Of a stretch of DNA of 64,000 nt, positions 10,995 to 20,631 are shown piece by piece. A program made the translations under genes and the position numbers. Positions within the stretch are counted from its first letter, which is position 1. Each line of letters opens with the position of its first letter. The stretch covers positions 1,447,334 through 1,511,333 of the forward strand of contig MU004185.1 in NCBI GenBank assembly GCA_010093605.1. The letters are read 5' to 3'. The notes under the pieces are model-generated. The model searched no databases, was not told the DNA's origin, and saw only the letters and a list, made by a program, of their open reading frames with translations. The DNA is from Lophium mytilinum (taxonomy: Eukaryota > Ascomycota > Dothideomycetes > Mytilinidiales > Mytilinidiaceae).

Positions 10995-12491
10995 GGTTCG
11001 TGTGAGATGTCGGAAAATTTAGATGGGATTTAGGCACAACCTATACATATACTAGAAAACGTAGAGAAGGAAGATGAATAATGATGCAATCGAGCCAACG
11101 AAATGATAATCAGCCATTGGGAGCAGATAGAGGGCAGCATTGGACTGGCTCTCGACCCGTTCCGCGTCGGCATTTGATGATGGTGATGCTGGCTTCATCG
11201 CGAATGTGGTGGGCCAAATGTCGTGATCAGAGATCTGCACCGACTTGCTGGTTCGGTACAGATGGGGAAAACAATGCTGTCTCTGATTCGCTTTGTTTAA
11301 CTCCGATCGTACAGGGTATACATTTCATTCGTCAGTCTTTGGTAATATTGGCATGCATCTCCGGTGGGCTACTTTGGACGCCAGAGGCGAGATAGGCGTT
11401 CCAGGAAGGAGACATTCTCACAATGCGGAGAGACAAGCTACTTTTAGCTCGACGCCCGGTGGATATGAGCGCGCGGGGCGAGAGCTCCCCGCGGGCCTGG
11501 GCTGGCGATTTAGATGCGTAGCGGCGATGAGGTGCGATGGACGAAGACTGTGAGGCTACGCGTGGGATGAAGGAGGCTTTGATCACCTGCTTCCCAATAA
11601 TATCAGCACCACAGCACAGAAAGTAAGAAGAGATTGTACGTCATGCACAGTCAAGGCTTCCCATCGTTCACATTTCACACCAAGAAATTGACAGCTCGCC
11701 GCCTTCGATAAGTGTCCTGTTTGATCACGTGACTGGATTCACACGAAAACTTTGGCATTGCTCCAGCCATCCCATCTACACTCCACCCAACCTCCTCAAC
11801 CATCTTGAAAGTCCATATACACAAATTACGCCCAATATCATGGGCCTATTTCCATGTCGCCTGTAGTCTTAGTGTTTCCTGTCCCACAGCTTTAGTCTTG
11901 TTCTTGCAAAGTCGCATTCTACGCCCCTTTTTCTTCCTATCCATGTTCATCGTAAACTCCCCAATCGCAGGCTCATGTTTCCCTTCCTTTGAGCAGGAAT
12001 GTACGCTGCAGAACACTCAAACCGAGTCATGGGATAACAGCGACGATAAGTAGAGCAGCGAGTATATCGGGCGGGTTAGTCCATGGCTGAGGTGAGATTC
12101 GCGACGAAAGTGCCTTGTAAAGCATATTCCACGGACGAGCTCGTCGGGGTCGAGCAAAGCGTTCGTGTTAGGAATATCTAACGAGTAGCTAGAACGACTC
12201 ATATTTGTAATCAGGTTCATTACTTAGGATCTCCAACAGTAAAGTGATGCAGAGAGAGGGAGTTTTCGCAGCTGTTTGCTTAGTCATCTTGATGCTCCTC
12301 TACACCGGCGCACACTATCGCGACATTCCGGCTTTGGTCCCCGACCTCCGACGTCACAGTATGTAAGCCTTTCCGTCAGACGTGGAAAGTAGCGGGATGA
12401 GTCAATCGCCTGAATGGATGTTATATCACTTGTCCAATTCTCGTCAGCTCATAATGTTGCACCATTTTTTCATCCCTAGTAGCCAGTTACT
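10995..12491. other. Long intergenic region, no gene seen
   Basis: About 1.5 kb without a supported gene. Overlapping frames at 11081-11586 are on both strands and unrecognised. Pyrimidine-rich stretches at about 11760-11960 and a TGACGTCA-like string (CCGACGTCACAG near 12350) upstream of the hydrolase could be promoter elements. Confidence 0.4.
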
Positions 12492-13588
12492 ATGCCTCTA
12501 CTATCGAACCTCAAAGCATACCTTTTCGGAATATATGCCTCTTTCACAACTAGCAACAACCCAGTAAACAGCACTCTAGCAACTCCTACAGGCGAGCCGC
12601 CCAAATGCCGTTTCCGGCTCGACAACGACAGCTCCGACACCCTGACCCTCCCCGACGGACGAAAACTCGGTTACGCCCAATACGGCTCGCCAACAGGTCG
12701 GGCCATCCTATACCAACACGGATGGCCAGGCTCTCGTATCGAGGCCGCCGCCTACGACGACCTGGGCCTGCAAATCGGCGCCCGAATCATCGCAGTGGAC
12801 AGGCCTGGAGTAGGCTGGAGCTCGCCACATGCCAATCGAGCGCTCCTTGACCTTCCGAAAGACCTGGAACACCTTGCAGCGCATCTGGAACTTGAAAACT
12901 ATTCCGTACTGGTACGACCAATGCGTCGTCATGCCTGATGCTGTCTGCTAATCGTGTAATCTGGCTTGGATAGGGAGTATCGGGAGGCGGACCATACGCG
13001 CTTGCGTGCGCGGCAGCACTACCGCCCGAGAAGCTCAAGAGCGTTTCCATCGTCTGCGGCATGGGGCCGCCTGACATCGGTATGCGTGGTGCGGATTGGG
13101 CGCATTGGGTTGGATGGCCTTGGGGTATTCGCTACGCCCCTTACTGGCTCGGCCGATGGTGGTTGCGACGACAGCCGGGAGGGCGCTTGGATCTAACCGA
13201 CGAACGCTATCTCGAGCTCATGCTGCAACCTGGATCTGATCTTCAGAAGTCGCATCAGAGGGATCTAGATATCATGACCGATACAGATTTTCTCCGCTTA
13301 AGTGTGAGGAGCGCGCGGGAAACCTATGCGCAGGGGTATGATGCGGTATGGGCTGATGGCAAGTTGATGTGCAGGGATTTTGGGTTCCGGGTACGGGATA
13401 TACGGGCGGATCTGCCGGTACAGCTGTGGTATGGGAAGTATGATACTTTTGTGCCGCTCGTTCATGGGGAGCAGATAGCGGTACGGTTGGGTGGTAGAGC
13501 GCGGTTTAGAGTGAAGGACGAGGCTCATGCAGGCATTCAGGTACACTGGCAAAAGGAGATCGTGGAAGCTTTAATCAGCAGCATGTGA
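12492..13588 (+). CDS. Alpha/beta-hydrolase
   Basis: Two exons, 12492-12911 and 12974-13588, separated by a 62-nt intron (GTACGA...TAG), give 344 residues. The fold is clear: LGYAQYGSPTG then the oxyanion HG motif in YQHGWPGSR (about residue 75), IAVDRPGVGWS, and the nucleophile elbow GVSGGGPYALA, which spans the splice junction. An acid candidate lies in YGKYDTFVPL, and a late histidine in DEAHAGIQVH completes a Ser-Asp-His triad. Length and motifs fit the general serine hydrolase (AB hydrolase-1) group. The N-terminus has a short hydrophobic stretch (LKAYLFGIYASF) that could be a membrane anchor or weak signal. Substrate unknown; esterase, lipase or epoxide-type activities are all possible. 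Confidence 0.85.
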
Positions 13589-15450
13589 GGGCTGTGTTAG
13601 GCTTGTATGATACCAAAGGACTCTCATCTCGATCTTAGCGATTGATTAGTCGGTGCAAGTGTCTGCTCTATATAGCGTTGAGATCAAGTTTCTGCAGGTA
13701 TCTGTGCATTTTTGTCTATTCCGGGAGATCTTATACTCTTCCAACTGCTCTAGTCGTTTCTTCAACATATCAGCTTAATTTGTGCTTCAGGTTCCTCCAG
13801 CTAGTAATTGACCGACGAACGAAGTAAGTCATCCACCCAGAGCCACAGGTTCGGATGGTAAAGAGGCGTAGACAGGTAGGTAGAGGAAAGTTCCCTACAA
13901 CATAATCATGACCCTTTCCTAGTCGTTCCAACCATCGTTGAATGAAAATCCTACATGTACTTCCCGCCTTGCGCACACGCTACCCATCAGACTTGTACCA
14001 ACTCCTCCACACCCCAAGAGCGCTCATTTCAAGCCGACGCTGCACCTCTCCTCTCTATATGCATATCATGACGGTAGCAATCTACGACCAACCATCCAGC
14101 CCAAACTCAGCCCTCTATCCCTCCTTGAACCAGGCCTCTCCCCCTCAGCATATTCCTCCAGTCTTCCCTCCATCATCCCCCCCCCCCTAGTATCCTCAAC
14201 CCCCACTACCCTACCCTCCCCTCCCCCCTCCCACCCCCCTCGTCCGCAGCACCCACTGCTTCCCCAACCCCCCCACACCCCACACCTCCACCTTATACGC
14301 AGGACACTGCACCTCAGCGACTTTCCTTTCGCCCTGGAACGGTGGCGCGGCGAGGAGCAGCCAGTTGACTTGGATGGCGGGCTGGGGTCTTGATTCAGCG
14401 GAAGTGTTCGCAGGTCCTACGCGTTGTGATGGGAAGGGGGGCGAGGGGTGGGGGGCAGGCAGTGGCGTACGTACCGCTGGCATCTGGGAAGCTGGAAGCA
14501 AGAGGGGGAAAGGGCTGAGGCAGAGGAGCTGGTGGGTGTTGGGTTCCGTGAATCGTGGGAGTTAAGGGCGGGGGTTTGTGTCGAGATGCTATCGGTCTGG
14601 TTGTCTGATGCGGGAGGTCTGGGGTGGGTGAGATGCGATGTCTGGTGTTTAAACCTGGGAAGGGTCGAGGTTTCCGAGATTCAAGGAGGGGAGAGGTTTA
14701 GGTTTGTGGATGCTGGGGGATGGAAATGGAGGTTGACGCTGGCCATCTTGGGTGCATATGCGTCTAGTGGTGGCGTGTCGCGCTGCAATTGGGTGGAGGG
14801 GGAAGGTGTTCTGGTTGGCAGGCTGCGCGAAGATGTAAAGCAAGAGGACTATCGAGATGGTATTACTGCGCGCGACTAGTTAGGAGGCGTTGATGCGGTT
14901 GGAAAGGTGGTGAAGCGGGTGTGGTTGAGGCATAGACGTGAAGTAGTGAGATGGCTTCACTGAGTGGTAATTTACCACATTTCAACGCAACTCCATAAAC
15001 TCGATCACCAGAAGGCATAGTAAAGTCAAGTGTTCATGTTGAGGGAATCCCATTGATCCAGCTATTCAAGCTACAGTATCAAGTCCCCCTAGGTCCATCC
15101 AGACCTCCCAAACGCCAAATGACCTCAGTCCAACAAAGCCAATCCCATTTCGTCCGGCGTTCCTCCCAAGATCAACCGTGATGACTGAACCGCAGCAACG
15201 ATTTGCGTTGAGTGCATGCCAATGAGCAGTGCCAGCGCCAGCCAAATGCAGAGATAGGAAGGGAGATGAGGCAAAGGGAAATGGGGTATAGAAAAAGCAA
15301 AAGAGGAAGACAAACCCTTGAAGATCGTTTCAAGCCGTGTGCGTATGCGCAGACATGCGATGAGTTTGATGAGTATGAGAAGTATAAAGAAGCAGTTGTG
15401 TGAGATAGAGGTCGAGCTTCTTGTCGATGTTGCCGATGTGGTTGAGGTGT
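13589..15450. other. Low-complexity intergenic region
   Basis: About 1.9 kb with strong strand asymmetry: 14100-14300 is almost pure C/T on the plus strand, with a run of C near 14178, and 14420-14720 is G-rich. Long frames exist on both strands because of this skew. One minus-strand frame (14501-14211) reads plausibly for about 60 residues but has no recognised motif or clear start. I do not call a gene. The right end is the likely 3' untranslated region of the next gene. Confidence 0.4.
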
Positions 15451-16234
15451 TCAAGCATCCTCCTCTGTCTTGACCTCGTCCTCGTCCTCGCCGTTGACCT
15501 CCTCGTTCTTGACAGTCGTAGCCTCGGTGTCGTTCTCGTCCTTAACAGCAGCGGCGACATCAATGTCTGGGAGCGCAAGTTTGCCGGCTAAAATGTTAGC
15601 CGCTGCTCGAGTGAGTCTGAACTGGATGGTGGACTCACCAGCAGCCTCGGCCTCCTTCTGGGTCTTGGTCTTGCGAACGCGCTTCTTCGGGGTAACCTCT
15701 TCGCCCTCGGCCTCGTCAGAGGACTTGCGCTTGCGTGGAGTGGTAGCCTTCTTGGCCTTGGGAGTCTTGACCTCGGGAGCAGCAACATCGTCGTCAGAGG
15801 CAAGAGCTTCGTCGCGAGCTGCAGCAGAACCAGTGCCCTCTTCGTCGCTGGCCTTGTTGGCAGCAGCCGCCGCCGCCTTGCCGCGAGGCTTGCGAGCAGC
15901 GGGAGTCTTGGGAGTCTTCGGGGTCTTCGGTGGGATAGCAGCGTCTCCAGTGAACAGCTTGATCTTGAGCTTGGCCCAAGCATTGGAGGCAGACTTCGGA
16001 TTGCCCATGCCAGCGAAGCCAGCAAGCTTCTCGTAGTCAATCTGTGGTGGATGGTAAGATCTGTGCGCATTGAAATTGGATGGTGAAAAGATGGGAACAT
16101 ACGTCGGGAGGACCAGACTTGAGAGACTGCATGGCCCATCCGAGCATAGCAAGCTCGCGCTCAGTGAAGACCGACGAGGTCGGTGCGGTAGCGGCCTGGG
16201 GGGTGGTGGCCTTGACGGCAGAGTTGTCGGACAT
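15451..16234 (-). CDS. AT-hook-like, Lys/Ala-rich nuclear protein
   Basis: Three exons (16234-16103, 16041-15639, 15587-15451) give 223 residues. The N-terminal 75 residues form a compact conserved-looking segment (ERELAMLGWAMQSLK, then DYEKLAGFAGMGNPKSASNAWAKLK). This is the layout of a fungal family in which a small helical domain precedes a basic tail. The rest is low complexity: repeats of KTPKTP, an ARKPRGKAA stretch like an AT-hook core, TPRKRKSS, TPKKRVRKTK, and an acidic C-terminus rich in Glu/Asp. A chromatin or DNA-minor-groove role is likely but inferred. The second intron is only 51 nt, a multiple of three with no stop, and carries a GCTAAC branch site; retention would insert 17 residues. 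The long 5' leader (to about 16570) is pyrimidine-rich. Confidence 0.72.
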
Positions 16235-17244
16235 AATGAAGTAGGTTGAGGTGGTAGTTGGTACGAGTACGTTGAAGTGGATGTAGATCGAAGAAGTGCT
16301 TGATGCGTGGAAGATTGATGATTGTGATCGTGGAGAGAATGAACTGAAGATGATGGTAGAGAGGAAGAAAAGGAATGGAGGACGGAGGGCGAGATCTGCT
16401 TAAGTACTGGAAAGTGCGAGGAGCATTAGCGGCTAACCGAATGCGGTATGGCCGGGCGGGAGTGGTGAGGAAAGGTGAAGTGCGTCGTCTAAGTGAAGTG
16501 CTGCCTGGCATGATAACTATGCAGAGAAGCGTCCCAGGCGCCTTGTCTCCAGCTGGGCGTGGAACTCCTTGCATTCTGGCATGACGTCAAGCCACGGCTC
16601 CAGCTGAAGGTGGCTGGGTGTTGGTTTTGAGGCGCCTGTGGTCTTGGACAACGTGGATCTTTGACTGGAGATGCCTCGCACGAGACTCAATTTTTGTAGG
16701 GACCACGAGCGCTATAAAGAGGTCCAGTGCCTGGCCATAGATCTTTTGGTACTCTTGCGCTTGAACCACTGTCATGAGTGTAAACAGATTACATATGAAA
16801 CATTGCTCCCAATGTGAATTAGCGCTTGGGACACTACATGCGGCGACAGAGTGTACGAAGGCTTCTGATATTGAACTGTATGAGAAGGGCCAGAGAGAAG
16901 CAGGCCTTGGATATCAAATTCGGGGAACGGGAATTGAAGGGTATCAAATATAAAAACCTTCTGCGATGCTTCCCACGTCGACTCTGGTTCCGCCCCTCTG
17001 CCGCCGTCTGAGGTGCCCCAGCGCAATATCAAACCCCCCAAGATCACTCACCTCAGCCCTCCAAAATCCATGGCGACGTCTCAAGCCACGACGAAGAAGC
17101 GTAGCACATCTCAGAAAGACAAAAGAACCGATCTCAAACTCACAAAACACCAAAGCTGGAATACCACTCACAGTTCCCATACTCAATCTAATTACCCCAC
17201 GCTAAAAATACGTAAATACAAGAAGTGGCTCCCCTGAACCCCCC
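16235..17244. other. Intergenic between two minus-strand genes
   Basis: Holds the promoter and leader of the AT-hook-like gene and the 3' flank of the large membrane-protein gene. Small overlapping frames only; nothing recognised. Confidence 0.4.
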
Positions 17245-20200
17245 TTAACTCCCCAACCAATTCGCCCACTGACACCCACAGCCCCCCGTGCCTCCATCAA
17301 TCCCCCCGGGGCCTCCATCCTTCGTCGCCACAGGAACATTATCAAACGGCCCACTAGCGGGATTGACGGCAACGCCACCGAAAGAGCGGTCCTCGAGCAC
17401 AAAGGCTTGCGCGTTCTTCTCGATCTTGCCGTTCGTGTCCATGCCGTAGCAGTAGATCATCTTCTTCGACAGGGCCCCGCCGTGTCGATCCAGGGTCACG
17501 GTAACAGGGTACGGGAAGGAGCCCGGGCGCTTCAGATCGGGTGACGGGCTGGCCGTTGAGGTCGGCGACGCAGACGAGGCTGTGGAAGTTGTCGGCGTTC
17601 CTTGCAGAAGCGGCTTGGTGCTGCCAGAGTTTGTCCAAATCTGGACACGGAAGCGCGTTTGAGCCCACGTGCAGCGCATGGTTGCGCTGTCGAAGGTGGA
17701 GCCGCCGTTTGTGTCGGCTGGGACACCGCCGAAGGAGTTGTTTGTTGGCTGGATGGACTTTAGGAAGATAGAGCGGTCGAAGTAGTTGTAAAAGCCGTAG
17801 TGCTCAGTAGGCAGGCCACGGTCGTAAAGCTGCAGCGGCTGCGAGCTGGGGAGAGGGAGGAGGTTAGCTGGTGCCGCAGTGCCGTCGCTGTTGACGGACG
17901 GGGGCGGAATTAGGTCGGAGAGGTTGCCGAAATTGTCGCCTCCCCGTCTGACAAGTCGTGCTGAAGACGATGCCATGGTTGGGTCAACGAAAGAAATAAA
18001 GAACGGCGTTTGTTCGCCTTCGAATGGAACCTTGTTGTCATCAGTCGTGTTTCCTAGGAACCTCTGATCGTCTAAAGAAGGCACCGCTGGCGAAGCTGTA
18101 ATGGCGCGAATCTTTAGAAGCTTTGATCTGATGAACGCTCCAGCGGAAACGGGGTTAAAAACAGCACGAGGAGCAATTTGCGTTTTGGATTTATCCGCAA
18201 TTGTCCCATTATCAAACACGATGTTCAGCTTGAAATTCGGCTGGTCCGGCTTGTTGGGAGCAACAGATGCCTGTTCCTCCTTAGGCAATGCACAACTCCA
18301 TATGGTGGCGGGGGAAACGCATCCACTTTCTTCCTCAATGGCCTCTGGCTGGGCAATAGTCGACATTCCTGTAGGCATGGGCGGATACCCAGTCAAATTC
18401 AACCACTGAGAGGCAGTGGGTATATCGTCCTTTTTGTGATGTTTCTTCGTTAACGTGACCGCAAGTGCCGTAATGATAGCCACAAGTGCAAGAAATATGA
18501 TACAGCACCAGCTGAGCCAGCAGCAGCACCGTGATCTCTTGCTCTTCTGTTGCTTCTTTTCACGTTTCTGCTCGCGTCTCTGCTCACGTCTTTGTTCACG
18601 TGCCTGCTTCTTGGAAATTCGCTGATGGTTATCGGAAGGTGCCATTTGTGGCTGTGGACTCGACCATTGAGTCTCGTGAGTCATTGAAAACTTTGGTGTT
18701 GAGTTTTGAGACGCCTGCTCACGAGACGGGGGCCCCTCAAACGTTGGAGTCCGGAATTGCGAGTTGTTTGAATAAGTAGTCGTGTGCGCCATTTGAGGCG
18801 GTGGAATTGATGTCTGCGGATGTGGGATTGATGTCTGAGGCTGTGGAATTGATGACTGAGGGCCTGGCTCACGGGACTGGAACCCCTCGAACGGTATCAT
18901 CTGGAGTGGTGGATTCGTCAAATGAGCAGGCTCAAGTGCCTTTGGAGAGGTTTGAGTAAGCGGCTCGTGGGTTTGAACCCCCTCGACCCGCCCCATCTGA
19001 GGTTGCGAATTCGACAGACGGGCAGTCTCACGCATTTGGTTCGGGAGCTCGAGGCCAAGAAGTAGTGGAACTTCCCTGTCGTTTGGACTGAAAGCTTTCT
19101 CCGTTGCCGACCATATGTACGTAGACGGTGTCGATGCCGAAACGGGGCTCGCTCCAAACCTCTGAGGCACCATAGGAACATCTGGTGTGGTATCACCGTT
19201 TCCAACCGTCCTTCTTGTCCATAGTGAATTTGAGCGTGACAGTTCAAACGGCGTGGTAATGACATTCCACCATCCACGAGAGAGCCTTGGCGTTGGTGTT
19301 AACGCCGTATCGATGCTTAAATCGAGATGACCTTTATTGGTTTTCTCTCGTGAAGAATGCGGTGTCGCATCTTCTTCGAAGAGCGTTCCTGTCGACGTGA
19401 TTCTGGCTTTGCGTCTGGTGTCCTCATCTTCCTCGAAGGCCGTGACTGCTGAATCGATGGTGCTATCGCGGACGTGGTTCGATTTCTGACTAGTCTCAAA
19501 TTCCTTATCTCGCGCAGGCTGGCTGGGGATTGCTGTGTGCCCTGATCCAACAAGATGAGATGGCACCGTTGGTACAGGTGGAACATACTGATTATTCGTG
19601 TAATCGGAAGGGAAAAAGGTCGCTTGTGAGTAAATGCTAGAAGGTGGTCGGGGCCTGTAGTCTGGCTCACTATCTGGTGACCATACTGACTTCAGCGCTG
19701 CGGGGGTGATGATGATGTTGGGAGTGACTAGCGTCACATCGCTCTCTGAGCGTTGGCGGTTTGTTCGATAGTCCTCGTGTTCTGAGAGACTGTCGGAAGG
19801 AATGGAGAGACCGATGGTGATGGGTCGATCCGCGGGTGAAACCTCCACCGATGCGAATCGTCCTGGTCGTAATGTTCCCCCTGTCTGAGGGCTAGCATAT
19901 GCTCGTTCGTCCGCTGCATCGGATGGTCTAGCGAACATGCCTCTTTGATATGTTTCCTGAGTGGGCGTAACAATGGAGGGCGGTTCTTGATCACGGTTTT
20001 GGGCTCGCATTGTCTTGTTTTTGAACCCGAATCCGTTCGCAGGGCGAGTTTTACTCGGTGAGTCTGTATTCTCGCCCTTGTCGCCCATGTTTCCCTTTGA
20101 CTTTCCAAATTGCCACCACGTACTCTTCTTGCCAGAATCATGATCCTCTGAAAAGTCCGGTAGGTTGACAAATCCAACAATGCCATTTGGCTTCAACAAA

Positions 20201-20631
20201 TCTGATGACTTCTGCGGGAAGAGTTGCCGTGGCGGCTTGGCTTTGTGCCGCGAGACGTTTGTGTCTACTGTGATGCCTGGCCTTGTAAAAGTTGCCTGCT
20301 TCGCTTTCCTCTTTGATTTGGTTCGTGCCGCTTGAGTTATCGAGGCTCGTGACTGTCGTTTCGCTGCCATGGCCTTCCTGGCGGCTACGCGTGAGGCGTC
20401 TGCGTCCCATCTCGCTTGCTCGTAAACATCATGCTGTAATAACCATGTCCCATTTGTATCATGTGCCGGTTGTTGACCATTTGCTGCTGGGTATGCAGGC
20501 GGCGGATTTTGTGTAGTATGGAGATCGTCCATCAAGAAGTCTGCGGCACCCGGAAACCTGGTTATGCGAGTCGTGGATCTCCGTAGTGGTTTTGGTGGTG
20601 ATGAGGATCCGAATGAGGTTACGTCGTTCAT
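17245..20631 (-). CDS. Large single-pass membrane protein with conserved extracellular C-terminal domain
   Basis: An uninterrupted 1128-residue frame; the first ATG in frame is at 20631. The first 700 residues are disordered, rich in Ser/Pro/Thr and basic patches, with three copies of a seven-residue TSIPxPQ repeat. A strongly basic stretch of REQRREQKREKK type precedes a Cys-rich membrane segment (CCCWLSWCCIIFLALVAIIT), so the N-terminus should face the cytosol. The outer part (about residues 740-1128) holds a domain with SIQPTNNSFGGVPADTNGG, a run of hydrophobic strands with paired cysteines (MRCTW, MIYCYGMD), and a Gly/Cys-rich end (GGCGCQWANWL). I recall such proteins under the label DUF7820 or 'glycoprotease family' in ascomycetes; the name is from memory and no protease motif is visible. 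A cell-surface or wall-sensor role is inferred. Confidence 0.75.
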   Translation of the reverse strand: MNDVTSFGSSSPPKPLRRSTTRITRFPGAADFLMDDLHTTQNPPPAYPAANGQQPAHDTNGTWLLQHDVYEQARWDADASRVAARKAMAAKRQSRASITQAARTKSKRKAKQATFTRPGITVDTNVSRHKAKPPRQLFPQKSSDLLKPNGIVGFVNLPDFSEDHDSGKKSTWWQFGKSKGNMGDKGENTDSPSKTRPANGFGFKNKTMRAQNRDQEPPSIVTPTQETYQRGMFARPSDAADERAYASPQTGGTLRPGRFASVEVSPADRPITIGLSIPSDSLSEHEDYRTNRQRSESDVTLVTPNIIITPAALKSVWSPDSEPDYRPRPPSSIYSQATFFPSDYTNNQYVPPVPTVPSHLVGSGHTAIPSQPARDKEFETSQKSNHVRDSTIDSAVTAFEEDEDTRRKARITSTGTLFEEDATPHSSREKTNKGHLDLSIDTALTPTPRLSRGWWNVITTPFELSRSNSLWTRRTVGNGDTTPDVPMVPQRFGASPVSASTPSTYIWSATEKAFSPNDREVPLLLGLELPNQMRETARLSNSQPQMGRVEGVQTHEPLTQTSPKALEPAHLTNPPLQMIPFEGFQSREPGPQSSIPQPQTSIPHPQTSIPPPQMAHTTTYSNNSQFRTPTFEGPPSREQASQNSTPKFSMTHETQWSSPQPQMAPSDNHQRISKKQAREQRREQRREQKREKKQQKSKRSRCCCWLSWCCIIFLALVAIITALAVTLTKKHHKKDDIPTASQWLNLTGYPPMPTGMSTIAQPEAIEEESGCVSPATIWSCALPKEEQASVAPNKPDQPNFKLNIVFDNGTIADKSKTQIAPRAVFNPVSAGAFIRSKLLKIRAITASPAVPSLDDQRFLGNTTDDNKVPFEGEQTPFFISFVDPTMASSSARLVRRGGDNFGNLSDLIPPPSVNSDGTAAPANLLPLPSSQPLQLYDRGLPTEHYGFYNYFDRSIFLKSIQPTNNSFGGVPADTNGGSTFDSATMRCTWAQTRFRVQIWTNSGSTKPLLQGTPTTSTASSASPTSTASPSPDLKRPGSFPYPVTVTLDRHGGALSKKMIYCYGMDTNGKIEKNAQAFVLEDRSFGGVAVNPASGPFDNVPVATKDGGPGGIDGGTGGCGCQWANWLGS
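18795..18857. repeat. Three tandem 21-bp units inside the membrane-protein gene
   Basis: Three near-identical 21-base units lie back to back and encode the repeated TSIPxPQ heptad on the minus strand. Because the unit is a multiple of three, copy-number change would keep the frame, so this is a candidate length polymorphism in the disordered region. Confidence 0.75.

Noticed and set aside
13938-14879. Overlapping frames of 96-151 codons on both strands
   Set aside because: They arise from extreme C/T and G-rich skew. Only about 60 residues on the minus strand look protein-like and no start or splice sites support a gene.
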